DNA of 37,429 nt. It comes from CAZKNJ01 sp964554185 (GTDB lineage Bacteria > 4484-113). How positions within the stretch are numbered: position 1 is the stretch's first letter; the number at the start of each line of letters is the position of its first letter. Location of the stretch: the NCBI GenBank assembly GCA_964554185.1, contig CAZKNJ010000017.1, positions 1-37,429 on the forward strand, in the 5' to 3' direction. Both the position numbers and the translations under genes were made by a program. The notes under the pieces are model-generated. The model had not been told where the DNA came from. It did not search any database and saw nothing but the letters and a program-made list of their open reading frames with translations. Shown here piece after piece: positions 24,311 through 32,475 of this stretch.

Positions 24311-25781
24311 CTACCGCCCCTTCACGAAATCGGCGCCGCCGCGGCTTTCCGGCGCAGCCTTGCGCTTGGGCGCGGGGGTGGCCAGTAGCGAACGCTCGGC
24401 CTTGAGGCGCTTGAGTTCTTCGGTCAGCCGCGCGGTTTCTTTCTCATCCTCCGCCGACCGCGCCGCCGCCAGCAGCTTGGACGCCTCCTTCAGCATCCGG
24501 TCCAGCTCCAGCGCCCGCAACTCCCGCACCTTCGCCGCATACTCCGCGGTGGTGTAGCTGTCCTGCGCTTGCGCCTCGGCTTGCATCAGCCGCGCGCACA
24601 GCTCGGAAAGCTCCGGCGGAAACTCCGGGCTGGCACTGTCCTCGCCGCCCTCCACCACGCGCCGGTACAGCTCGCGGAACTTNNNNNNNNNNNNNNNNNN
24701 NNNNNNNNNNNNNNNNNNNNNNNNNNNNNNNNNNNNNNNNNNNNNNNNNNNNNNNNNNNNNNNNNNNNNNNNNNNNNNNNNNGGGGAACAGCAGCACGTG
24801 CGGATAATGCCCGATGGCCATGAACTCCTCGCAGGAGCGCAGCGCCGCGCCGATGCCCGCCGCGTCCCCGTCAAACGCGAGGTAGAAGCGCTCGGTGAAC
24901 CGCCCCAGCGTGGCGATGTGCTCGCGCGTGAGCGCGGTGCCGCAGGTGGCGACCGCGTTCACCACGCCCGCCTGGTGCAGCGAGATGATGTCCATGTAGC
25001 CTTCCACCACGAACACGCAGTCCTCGGCGGTGATGGCCTTGCGCGCGAGGTTCATCCCGTAGAGCAGCCGGCTCTTGTTGTAGAGCGGCGTGTTGCGCGT
25101 ATTGAGGTACTTGGGCTCCTCGTCGCCCAGCGCGCGGCCGGCGAAGCTCACCACGTTCCCCGAGTGGTCGTAGAGCGGGAAGATTATGCGCCCGCGCATC
25201 ATGTCCACCGGCTCGCCGCGCCGCCCCTCAATGCTGAGGTTGAGGTCCAGCAGGTCCTGCTTGCGCGCATTGCGCTCCAGCAGCGCCTGGGTCAGCCCGT
25301 CGGCCTCGGCGGGCGTCATCCCCAGCCCGAACTTGCGGATGGTGGCATCCGACAGGCCGCGCCCGTGCAGGTATTCCAGCGCGCGCTGCCCGTGGGAGGT
25401 GTTGGCCAGCTGCTTGCGGTAGTAGTTCGCCACCGCCTGCACAATGCGCTTGAGCACTTCGCGGCGCGAGAGCTTCACCTGCTCGTCCTTGCTGCGGTAC
25501 TGCGAGAGGTCCACGTTGTAGCGGCGCGCCAGCAGCTCCACCACTTCGCTCATCTCCAGGTGCTCCACTTTGGCGATGAACTGGAAGATGTTGCCGCCGG
25601 CCTTGCAGCCGAAGCAGTGCCACAGGCCCGTCTCCACGTCCACGCTGAGCGACGGGTCCTTCTCCTGGTGGAAGGGGCAGGGTGCGAAGTAGCGGTTGCC
25701 CTTCTTCTTCAGGCGGATGTATTCGCTGAACAGCGCGTGGTAATCCATCCGTGCGGCCAGTTCGTCAAACACGCTCGCCAT
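24311..25781 (-). CDS. dnaG: DNA primase (interrupted by gap)
   Basis: Synthesises RNA primers at the replication fork. The N-terminal 333 codons (25781-24783) and C-terminal 123 codons (24682-24311) flank an N run, and their frames differ by one across 100 N, so the gap is not truly 100 nt. The CHC2 zinc finger has Cys35, His38, Cys56 and Cys59 (CPFHQE...WHCFGC). The RNA polymerase core follows, with Toprim motifs VFVVEGYMDII and YLAFDGDAAG near residues 265-315. The C-terminal piece is helical and charged, fitting the helicase-binding region. Against the usual 580-600 residues about 130-150 are hidden. The ATG at 25781 follows an extended -10 by 9 nt, hence leaderless. Confidence 0.95.
24683..24782. 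other. Scaffold gap (100 N) inside dnaG
   Basis: Both dnaG pieces end on codon boundaries, so the real gap should be a multiple of three. From family length it is probably near 400 nt. Confidence 0.95.
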
Positions 25782-25790
25782 CGCGCAGCT

Positions 25791-25799
25791 AGTATACCA
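25791..25799 (-). promoter_or_regulatory. Extended -10 of dnaG, leaderless
   Basis: TGg-TATACT (hexamer 25796-25791, minus) ends 9 nt before the ATG. It is identical to the element upstream of the 1863 gene. Confidence 0.6.
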
Positions 25800-25809
25800 G
25801 CGAGCGCTG

Positions 25810-25904
25810 TAGGGCGGGGACCTGTGCCCCGCCGTCTTCCTCTTCCGGTACGCCGGGCTTTAGCCCGGCTCTTATTTCCAGGAGGGGCAGACTCCAGGCT
25901 GCCC
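25810..25904. repeat. Palindrome module (elements A, B, C) upstream of dnaG
   Basis: A: GGCGGGG/CCCCGCC (25813-25833, 7-nt loop). B: GCCGGGCT/AGCCCGGC (25852-25869, 2-nt centre). C: GGGCAG/CTGCCC (25885-25904, 8-nt loop). The order and orientation of A and B match the modules at 16050 and 37367. The rest of the 25782-26110 intergenic stretch holds the dnaG -10 on one side and the EF-G promoter on the other; I see no gene in it. Confidence 0.75.
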
Positions 25905-26032
25905 ATTCTGTGTGCAACCAACCGGCGGCCTGCGGTATCGCCCTGAGGGGCTCACCATCGAAGGAGAGTCCGCCGCTCCCGTTCTTCTCTTACTGTCGAC
26001 TGGCACCTGACAGCTGGTAGCTGCTTCAGCGA

Positions 26033-26061
26033 TAGACGCACCTGCATCCCACTGCTATAAT
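26033..26061 (+). promoter_or_regulatory. Promoter of the EF-G paralogue gene
   Basis: TAGACG (26033-26038, 4 of 6), a 17-nt spacer and TGc-TATAAT (hexamer 26056-26061, perfect extended -10). Leader of about 43 nt with GGAG (26102-26105) 5 nt before the ATG. Confidence 0.65.
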
Positions 26062-26110
26062 CACAGGTTCGCACGCCCATTCGCGGCAAAACCCTGATTC
26101 TGGAGCGGAT

Positions 26111-27687
26111 ATGACACCGGTTGCAGTTGGCAAGAAGCGTAACATCTCCCTGGTGGGGCACGGCGGCAGCGGCAAGACCAGCCTCACGGAAGCGCTCGTG
26201 TTCTCGCAGGGCGTGGTGACCCGGCTGGGGAAGATTGAGGAGGGCAACACCCTCTCGGACAATACGCCGGAGGAAATCCGCAAGAAGCACTCCATCTACA
26301 GCTCGGTGGTGCCGTTCATCTACCGCGACCACCAGATAACGCTGATGGACACGCCGGGTTACCTGGACTTTATCGGCGAGATGGTCGCCGCGCTCTCCGT
26401 CTCCGACGGCGCGGTAATTGTGGTCAATGCGCAGGCGGGCATCGAGTCCCAGACCATCCGCGGCTGGGACCAGGCCGGCGACCTGAAACTGGCGCGCATG
26501 TTCGCCATCAACCATATGGACAAGGAGAACGCCAAGTTCGGCGAAGTAGTGGACTCGCTGAAGGAGGAGTTCGGCGGCGCGGCGGCGGTGCTGGCCATCC
26601 CTATCGGGTCGGCTGCTTCGTTCAAGGGCGTGGTGAATGTGCTCACGAAGAAGGCGTACACGCGCGAGGGCGACAAGACCAAGGTCGGAGACGTCCCCGC
26701 GGACATGAAGGACGCGGTGGACGCGGCGCGCTTCGAGCTGGTGGAGAAGATTGTGGAGCAGGACGAAGCGCTGTTTGAGCGCTATTTGGCCGACGAGAAG
26801 CTGACCGATGCGGAGCTCACCGCGGCGCTGGCGAAGGCCGTGCGCGCCGGGCAAGTTGCGCCGGTGGTGCCCACGGGGGCCACGCTGGTCGCCGGAGTGG
26901 ATGCGCTGCTGGACGCGGTCGTTGATTTGATGCCGGCGCCGGACAGCCGCGGCAAGCTCAAGCTGCAGGACACCCACGGCAAGGATACCGAACTGCCGGT
27001 AAGCGCTGACGCTCCGCTGGCGGCGCGCGTGTTCAAGGTCGTGGGCGAATCCAAGCTGGGCGAGATGACCTACTTCCGGGTGGCCGCGGGCAAAATGCGC
27101 CCTGGCGACACGGTCTACAACTCCACGCAGGATGAAACCGAGAAGATACCAGCTATCGTTTCCATGGTCGGCAAAACCCGCAACGACCTCACCGAGGCCA
27201 CTGCAGGCGACATCGTTGCCACCGTGAAGCTCAAGAGCACGCACATCGGCGACACCCTCTGTACCAAGGATCAGCCGGTGCTCCTGCCGCCCATCAAATA
27301 CCCCAAGGCCGTGTCCTACGAAGCGATTGAGGTGGAGGACAAGGCGGTGCTGGAGAAGGTCTCCGCCGCGCTCAACCAGCTCCACGACGAGGACCCGACG
27401 CTGCGGCCGGAGAATAACGAGCTCACCCGCCAGCTGGTGGTGTACGGCATGGGCGAGCTGCACCTGGCGGTGGCGCGCGAGAAGATATCCGAGCGCTTCG
27501 GGGTGAAGATTGAGTGGACTAAGCCGCGCATCCCGTTCAAGGAGACCATCAAGAGCGCCGCGCAGGCGCAGGGCAAATACAAGAAGCAGACCGGCGGGCG
27601 CGGCCAGTACGGCGACGTGTGGCTGAAGCTGGAGCCGCTGCCCGACGCGGACTTCGAGTTTGTGAACGGCATCGTCGGCGGCGTGGT
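26111..27687 (+). CDS. Elongation factor G-like GTPase (EF-G2 type; 3' end in gap)
   Basis: 525 codons visible of an expected 670-690. G1 GHGGSGKTS (16-24), G3 DTPGYLDF (80-87), G4 NHMDKE (134-139), then domains II-III and the start of domain IV (TGGRGQYGDVWLKLEP). The G3 motif has Tyr where translating EF-G and EF-Tu carry the catalytic His (DTPGH). The P-loop form GHGGSGKTS and the altered switch I (TPEEIRKKHSIYSS) place it in the EF-G2/FusA2-like paralogue group, not the main translocase. Its role is unclear: an auxiliary translocase or ribosome-associated GTPase. A Shine-Dalgarno supports the start. Probably not fused to the downstream ABC protein; the gap hides the end. Confidence 0.9.
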
Positions 27688-27787
27688 NNNNNNNNNNNNN
27701 NNNNNNNNNNNNNNNNNNNNNNNNNNNNNNNNNNNNNNNNNNNNNNNNNNNNNNNNNNNNNNNNNNNNNNNNNNNNNNNNNNNNNNN
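27688..27787. other. Scaffold gap (100 N)
   Basis: Hides about 150 codons of the EF-G-like gene plus the start of the ABC ATPase gene, so the real gap is likely at least 450-500 nt. Confidence 0.95.
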
Positions 27788-28520
27788 CCTGACCAAGCGC
27801 TACGGCGCGCTTACGGCGGTGGACGGCATCTCATTCAGCGTGCCGCGCGGGGAGATCTTCGGCTTCCTGGGCCTGAACGGCGCGGGGAAAACCACCACTC
27901 TGCGCGTCCTGGCGGGCATGCTGGAAGCCGACTACCAGGACATCTTCATCGCCGGCCACAGCCTGCACCGCGAGCCGTTACGGGTGAAGGCCTCCATCGG
28001 CGTAGTCATGGACGAGCCGGTGCTGTATGAGCAGCTGACCGCCTACGAGTTTCTGGAGTTCGCCGGCGCGATGTACGGACTGCCGTCCGGGGAGCTGCGC
28101 CCGCGCGCTATGGAGATGCTGGAGCTGGTGGACCTGACGGCCAACGCGGGCAAGTTCATCGCCGACTTCTCGCGCGGCATGACCCAGCGCCTGAGCCTGG
28201 CGGCGGCGCTGCTGCACCGCCCGGAGGTTCTGCTGCTGGACGAGCCTTTCACCGGCATTGACGCGCTGGGCGTGCATGACATGAAGGAAATGCTGCGCCA
28301 GCTCGCTGCCGGCGGCGGAACCGTCTTCTTCTGCTCCCACATTATGGAGATGGTGGAGAACCTCTGCACTTCGCTTGCGGTCATCCATCAGGGTAAGCTA
28401 GTGTACGCGGACACGCTGACCAATATGCGCCGCACCCACACGGGCGAGTCGCTGGAACAGGTCTTCCTTTCGTTGATTGGTAAAAACCATGCTAACAAGC
28501 AGGCTGCAGGCGGCGGGTAA
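27788..28520 (+). CDS. ABC transporter ATP-binding protein (5' end in gap)
   Basis: Frame begins at 27789 (LTKRYGALTAVDGISF), which is normal sequence about 10 residues into such proteins, so only the first few codons are missing. Walker A GLNGAGKTTTL, a signature variant FSRGMTQRLSLA in place of LSGGQ, Walker B VLLLDEPFTGID and switch His in FFCSHIMEMV. This is the CcmA/DrrA-type ATPase of ABC-2 exporters. The GTG at 27819 inside the motif region is not the start. It overlaps the permease gene by 32 nt, implying translational coupling. Substrate unknown. A promoter would be inside the gap. Confidence 0.92.
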
Positions 28521-30183
28521 GCTCAAGTGGCGGCTCGTGCGCAACTTTGCGCGCCGGCGTCCGGCGGAGGCGGCGCTGCGGCTGTTGATGGTGGGATTCA
28601 TGCTGTTGGCCTTCCTGCCGGCTGCGGTTATGACCGCGCAGGGGGCCGCGCACCAGAGCCTGGGCTGGCTGTGGTCGGGGGGGTATCTCTGGCTGCTGTT
28701 CGCCGCCGTGACCATGGGCCAGCTAACCATTGGCAGGCTGTGGAACAGCATTGACCTGGACCAGCTTTCAGCCTTTCCGCTCAGTGGAATGGACTTCTTC
28801 GGCATTGTCCTGCTCGACTCCGCGCTGAGCGAAATGCTGATCATCTGGCTGCTTTATCTTGGCCCCATAGTTGTGCTTCTCTTCGCCCGCCCCCTCAGCC
28901 TGCTGGTGCTCCTGCCCTCCATGCTTTTGTTCGCGCTCTTCCTCTTAGGCTGGGCTTACCTGCTTTCCGGGCTGCGGTCATACCTCATATCCCGCGGCGC
29001 TTTTCAGGTTGTCGCCCAGGTGGTTTCGCTAGCCGTCCTGCTGTACATCGGCGCCTTCTTGCTCCTGCCCGGTCTGGCGGACGGAGGCCAGGCGTACCTG
29101 ACCATGGGTTACTGGGAACACCGGCTCGCTGCCGCGCAGGCGTTCCTAGCGGGATGGATGCCCTTCCTTCGTGCAACCCCGCCGGGGCTGGCGGCCGACT
29201 GCTTCGCTCTGGCCATCCGCGGCGAACTGGGGCCGACTGCGTTGAAGTTGCCGCTGCTGGCGCTGGAGACCATCGCGGTGCTGGCGTTCATGTATCCGGT
29301 TACGCGGGCCGCCCAGCGCGGGCTCATCACTCTCGGCATCACACAGCCGAAGCGGGGCCAGGAAGCAGTGCGGCGCCGTTTCGCCACCAGGCCCCCATTC
29401 GGCGCGGGCTGGCCGGAACGCTTCGCCGGCATCGGTTTCTGGCAGCTCGTGCGGAAGGAATGGCTGTATGCGCGCCGGTTCCAGGTCATCGTCATGCAGG
29501 TGTTTTTGGCGCCTATGGGGTGGCTCTTCTGCGTCCTGTTTCTCTGGATAGGAGAGGAGGTCTTTCCACCCAGCGCCGCCAAATGGATGCTGGCGGGCGC
29601 GGCGTTCATCTCCTGCTGGTTCGCCTGCGAGGTGTTCGCGCAGAAGTTCAACTGGGACGGTCATTCAGCTGGTTTCTTGTTCCTTACTCCGCTGCCGCGC
29701 GAGACAATGCTGGCAGCCAAGAGCTTCGCGGTAATGGCGCCGGTGGCGCTGGTAAATCTGGCGGGGCTGCTGGTTGCGTGGAGCCTCACCGCCGCGTCGG
29801 CCGCGGCCCTTCTGTGCGCCTTCACTCTGCTGGCCTGCGGCCTCTTCATCAGCGACGCTCATGGCGACATCATCTCGTCACTGGCGCCGGTCAATCTCCA
29901 GTTCGTGCACGGCGCCAAGAAGCGGCGCACCCTGGGCCAGCGCGGCTGCATCACTGAGTTCCTCTTGCACATCGCGACCTTCCTGTTGCTGCTAACTCTC
30001 CTGCCGCTGTTCGCCGTGCTGCTGCCGGGGCTCATTCTCGACAGCCTGCTCTGGGCGATGGCCGGCTCAGCGCTGTGCGCCGTGGCCACCTGGTTCTACT
30101 GCCGCTTGTTGCAGCGCGAAGCGGTGAAGCTTCTTTTGCTGCGCGAATCCGCCATCTGGCGCACGCTCAAGGAGCGCCCCTAG
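28489..30183 (+). CDS. ABC-2 type exporter permease
   Basis: 564 residues, strongly hydrophobic, with about 12 predicted membrane helices in two clusters (roughly 35-205 and 265-550) and a basic linker near residues 285-310. A short cytoplasmic, Arg/Lys-rich N-terminus (KLKWRLVRNFARRRPAE) precedes the first helix. No sequence signature gives a substrate. The ATG at 28489 is favoured over the TTG at 28477 because the latter lacks any ribosome site; both lie inside the ATPase gene. Pairing with the overlapping ATPase makes a complete two-gene exporter, with the permease large enough to act as a two-module unit. No biosynthetic or immunity gene is adjacent. Confidence 0.85.
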   Translation: MLTSRLQAAGKLKWRLVRNFARRRPAEAALRLLMVGFMLLAFLPAAVMTAQGAAHQSLGWLWSGGYLWLLFAAVTMGQLTIGRLWNSIDLDQLSAFPLSGMDFFGIVLLDSALSEMLIIWLLYLGPIVVLLFARPLSLLVLLPSMLLFALFLLGWAYLLSGLRSYLISRGAFQVVAQVVSLAVLLYIGAFLLLPGLADGGQAYLTMGYWEHRLAAAQAFLAGWMPFLRATPPGLAADCFALAIRGELGPTALKLPLLALETIAVLAFMYPVTRAAQRGLITLGITQPKRGQEAVRRRFATRPPFGAGWPERFAGIGFWQLVRKEWLYARRFQVIVMQVFLAPMGWLFCVLFLWIGEEVFPPSAAKWMLAGAAFISCWFACEVFAQKFNWDGHSAGFLFLTPLPRETMLAAKSFAVMAPVALVNLAGLLVAWSLTAASAAALLCAFTLLACGLFISDAHGDIISSLAPVNLQFVHGAKKRRTLGQRGCITEFLLHIATFLLLLTLLPLFAVLLPGLILDSLLWAMAGSALCAVATWFYCRLLQREAVKLLLLRESAIWRTLKERP

Positions 30184-30320
30184 AGGCGGTGAGAGTCCTG
30201 GGCAATCCTGCCATTCCCCCAAGTATGCAACAATAGATATGCCCGCGGACGGGTATTCCGGCGGGTATTGTGAGGGCGCTTCTGGATGAACCGGCGGCGC
30301 GATTTCCGAGGAGGGAAACA

Positions 30321-30890
30321 ATGGAGCTCAAAGGATCACGCACCGAACGCAACCTGCTCACCGCCTTCGCGGGCGAGTCGCAGGCGCGCAACCGCTACGC
30401 CTACTGGGCCAGCAAGGCCAAGAACGACGGTTTCATTCTGGTGCAGGCTATCTTCGAAGAGACCGCCAACCAGGAAAAGGAGCACGCCAAGCGCCTGTTC
30501 AAGTTTCTGCAGGGCGGCGACGTTGAGGTCAAGGCCTGCTACCCAGCGGGCGTAATCGGTACTACCAAGGAGAATCTTATCGCCGCCGCCGAGGGCGAGC
30601 TGCACGAGCACTCCGAGATGTACCCCGACTTCGCCAAGGTCGCGCGGGAAGAGGGCTTCAACGACATCGCCACGGTGTTCGAGAAGATAGCGGTGGCCGA
30701 GAAGTACCACGAGGAGCGCTACCGCAAGCTCGCGGCCAAGATTGACGACGGCACCATGTTCGCCAAGACCGCGAAGGTGTGGCGCTGCCGCAACTGCGGC
30801 TACTTGCACGAGGGCGACGGCGCGCCCGAAGTTTGCCCCGCCTGCGCCCATCCCCGCGCGCACTTCGAGGCCTTCGGCGAGTATTTCTAA
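30321..30890 (+). CDS. rbr: Rubrerythrin
   Basis: Non-haem di-iron peroxidase that reduces H2O2 in the cytoplasm. 189 residues: an N-terminal ferritin-like four-helix domain with Glu19 (AGESQARNRY), ExxH (Glu52-His55) and later EKxxxxExxH repeats (GELHEHSEM, EKYHEER), then a C-terminal rubredoxin-like site CRNCGYLHEG...CPACAHPRAHFE with four cysteines. The start at 30321 is set by GAGGAGG 6 nt upstream; an in-frame upstream GTG lacks one. The 137-bp upstream spacer contains GC-rich partly repeated sequence (GGTATTC...GGTATT) that could be regulatory, but no clear promoter is called. A paired catalase is 1.6 kb downstream. Confidence 0.96.
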   Translation: MELKGSRTERNLLTAFAGESQARNRYAYWASKAKNDGFILVQAIFEETANQEKEHAKRLFKFLQGGDVEVKACYPAGVIGTTKENLIAAAEGELHEHSEMYPDFAKVAREEGFNDIATVFEKIAVAEKYHEERYRKLAAKIDDGTMFAKTAKVWRCRNCGYLHEGDGAPEVCPACAHPRAHFEAFGEYF

Positions 30891-30908
30891 GCCGCGCGCG
30901 CGATGAGC

Positions 30909-30914
30909 TAGAAT
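30909..30914 (+). promoter_or_regulatory. -10 box of the DNA methyltransferase gene, leaderless
   Basis: TAGAAT ends 7 nt before the GTG at 30922. No ribosome site and no clear -35. Confidence 0.5.
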
Positions 30915-30921
30915 CGGCGCC

Positions 30922-31563
30922 GTGCCGAAGGTATTCCTGGCCGACAATATGGACGTGCTGCCGGAGCTTCCGGCGGCCAGCGTCCACCTCGTTTACNNNN
31001 NNNNNNNNNNNNNNNNNNNNNNNNNNNNNNNNNNNNNNNNNNNNNNNNNNNNNNNNNNNNNNNNNNNNNNNNNNNNNNNNNNNNNNNNNNNNNNNNTCAA
31101 CGAGATTATCTGGGCTTACGACTACGGCGGGCGCAGCCGCACGCGCTGGTCGCCCAAGCACGACAACCTCCTGTGGTACGCCAAGGACCCGCGCGACTAC
31201 ACCTTCAACTACGGTGAGATTGACCGTGTGCCCTACATGGCGCCCAATCTGGTTGGCCCGGAGAAGGCTGCGCGCGGTAAGACGCCCACCGATGTGTGGT
31301 GGCACACGATAGTGCCAACCGCGGGTAAGGAGCGCACCGGCTATCCCACGCAGAAGCCGCTGGGATTGCTAATGCGCATAGTCCGCGTGCACTCCAATCC
31401 CGGCGAGATGGTGCTGGACTTCTTCGCCGGCAGCGGCACCACCGGCGAGGCCGCCGCGCGCCTGGGCCGCGACTTCATCCTGGTGGACAACAACGCCGCC
31501 GCGCTGGAAGTCATGCAGCACCGCCTGGCCTTCGCGCAGCCGGAAGTTGTGCGCCGGACATGA
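30922..31563 (+). CDS. Site-specific DNA methyltransferase, N4/N6 amino type (interrupted by gap)
   Basis: N-terminal 25 codons (MPKVFLADNMDVLPELPAAS), a gap, then about 155 codons. GYPTQKPLGLLMRIV followed by LDFFAGSGTTGEAAARLGR (SAM motif I, FxGxG) near the C-terminus shows the beta-class order, with catalytic motif IV (S/N/D-PPY) expected just after VHLVY, that is, inside the gap. It methylates adenine N6 or cytosine N4; the target is unknown. No restriction endonuclease lies beside it, so it looks like an orphan regulatory methylase, though a small partner cannot be excluded within the gap. The GTG start matches a -10 box 7 nt upstream. Cut just before tRNA-Asn on the opposite strand. Confidence 0.88.
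   Translation: MPKVFLADNMDVLPELPAASVHLVYXXXXXXXXXXXXXXXXXXXXXXXXXXXXXXXXXXNEIIWAYDYGGRSRTRWSPKHDNLLWYAKDPRDYTFNYGEIDRVPYMAPNLVGPEKAARGKTPTDVWWHTIVPTAGKERTGYPTQKPLGLLMRIVRVHSNPGEMVLDFFAGSGTTGEAAARLGRDFILVDNNAAALEVMQHRLAFAQPEVVRRT
30997..31096. other. Scaffold gap (100 N) inside the methyltransferase gene
   Basis: Hides catalytic motif IV; family length suggests roughly 150-300 nt missing. Confidence 0.95.
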
Positions 31564-31598
31564 ATGCTGGAAACACGTATTCTGTTGAAAAATGTATG

Positions 31599-31671
31599 CT
31601 CCGCGGGAGGGACTTGAACCCCCAACCTACTGGTTAACAGCCAGCCGCTCTGCCAGTTGAGCTACCGCGGA
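31599..31671 (-). tRNA. tRNA-Asn (anticodon GTT)
   Basis: 73 nt without CCA. Acceptor TCCGCGG/CCGCGGA with discriminator G, D-arm TAGCTCAACTGGCAGAGC, anticodon stem-loop GCTGG-CTGTTAA-CCAGT (anticodon GTT) and T-loop TTCAAGT. CCA is not encoded. It sits between the convergent methyltransferase gene and the divergent cupin gene. Confidence 0.97.
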
Positions 31672-31721
31672 ATGCGAACAAAGATTATACCAAACAGCGG
31701 GTTCTCCCGAAACGCCTCGTG

Positions 31722-31727
31722 TACAAT
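31722..31727 (+). promoter_or_regulatory. -10 box of the cupin gene
   Basis: TACAAT 34 nt before the ATG. The leader carries GAGGAGGGG (31742-31750) 10 nt before the start. No -35 match. Confidence 0.4.
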
Positions 31728-31760
31728 AATCACGTTCCATAGAGGAGGGGACCGGCGACC

Positions 31761-32120
31761 ATGAACTACAACATCCACCCCGATATCGCCTACGAACCGC
31801 TCCAAGTCATTGACGCCGGACGGCTGGCGGACGAATGCCCCGAGAAGTGGTGGAACCAGTCGCTGTGCCGGGTGAATGACTGCGTCGTGCGCCTGGGCGT
31901 CTTTGAAGGCGAATTCCACTGGCATAAACACGACCGCGAGGACGAGCTCTTTTTCGTGCTGGAAGGGAAGCTGCTGCTGGACCTGGAGGGACGCACGGTG
32001 GAGCTATCGCCACGGCAGGGGATGATGGTCCCGCGCGGTGTCCAGCACCGAACGCGTGCCGAAATCCGCACCGTCGTGCTGATGGTGGAAGCCGCCACGG
32101 TGCAGCCGACAGGCGACTGA
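31761..32120 (+). CDS. Cupin domain protein
   Basis: 119 residues, a single beta-barrel cupin. Motif 1 GEFHWHKHDREDELFFVLEG (about 50-69) has the HxH...E metal ligands, and motif 2 GMMVPRGVQHRT (about 88-99) the fourth His. Such small cupins may be isomerases, dioxygenase-like or sensor proteins; nothing here fixes the reaction. The start at 31761 is supported by a GAGGAGG-type ribosome site with rather long spacing. Downstream, convergent with the zinc-ribbon gene 14 bp away; a short hairpin (GACGC/GCGTC, 32118-32133) spans the junction and may serve both as terminator stem. Confidence 0.88.
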   Translation: MNYNIHPDIAYEPLQVIDAGRLADECPEKWWNQSLCRVNDCVVRLGVFEGEFHWHKHDREDELFFVLEGKLLLDLEGRTVELSPRQGMMVPRGVQHRTRAEIRTVVLMVEAATVQPTGD

Positions 32121-32134
32121 CGCCAGCCAGCGTC

Positions 32135-32401
32135 TTACTCCACTTCCACCCGCTTCCGCCAGGCCGGCAAATCCGCCATCAGCTTGCGGGCGAATTCCTG
32201 CGCCGCCGCCTCATCCACGCCCTGCACGTCCTGAATGAACTGCGTCATCGCCGCGAGTTTCTCTTCGTAGGACTGCATGGTGCCGTCCGGATGCGCGCAG
32301 TACTTGCAGTACTTCTTGGTTTCGTCGCCCAGCGGGTAATCCTCCGCCCTCTCCAGCGGCAGCCCGCAGGCAATGCAGGTTTTCGCCTTCTTGATGGGCA
32401 A
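32135..32401 (-). CDS. Small putative zinc-ribbon protein
   Basis: 88 residues from a TTG at 32401. CIACGLPLERAEDYPLGDE followed by YCKYCAHPDGTM gives a CxxC...CxxC zinc site of the putative zinc-ribbon family (PF12674-like, CxxCGMPL...YCKYC). The C-terminal half is helical (EEKLAAMTQFIQ) and ends acidic-basic (RKRVEVE). Function of the family is unknown. The TTG is favoured because AAGGAGG lies 5 nt upstream. The alternative ATG at 32446, adding 15 residues (MRRSAYGYLRAKEAD), lacks a ribosome site but lies 4 nt after TACAAT, so a leaderless start there is possible. Downstream of catalase on the same strand, possibly with it. Confidence 0.82.
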   Translation of the reverse strand: MPIKKAKTCIACGLPLERAEDYPLGDETKKYCKYCAHPDGTMQSYEEKLAAMTQFIQDVQGVDEAAAQEFARKLMADLPAWRKRVEVE

Positions 32402-32450
32402 ATCAGCCTCCTTTGCGCGCAGGTATCCGTACGCGCTGCGGCGCATCAGT

Positions 32451-32456
32451 ATTGTA
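32451..32456 (-). promoter_or_regulatory. -10 box upstream of the zinc-ribbon gene
   Basis: TACAAT (32456-32451, minus) in the 29-bp spacer after catalase. It would start the mRNA at about the ATG at 32446, or 45 nt before the TTG start with its ribosome site. Confidence 0.4.
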
Positions 32457-32475
32457 GCGGAAAAGGAGGTTGAAC

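Noticed and set aside
24444..24682. Alternative dnaG C-terminus read straight through the N run
   Set aside because: That frame gives Gly/Ala/Arg-rich nonsense after the gap, while the adjacent frame gives a normal charged helical DnaG tail. The frame slip comes from the arbitrary 100-N length.
25952..27796. Long open frame antisense to the EF-G-like gene
   Set aside because: It is the mirror of a clear GTPase gene, is low-complexity His/Arg/Leu sequence, and runs through the N gap. GC-rich coding DNA often leaves the opposite strand open.
30922..31563. Restriction-modification system
   Set aside because: Only the methyltransferase is present; flanks are rubrerythrin and tRNA-Asn.
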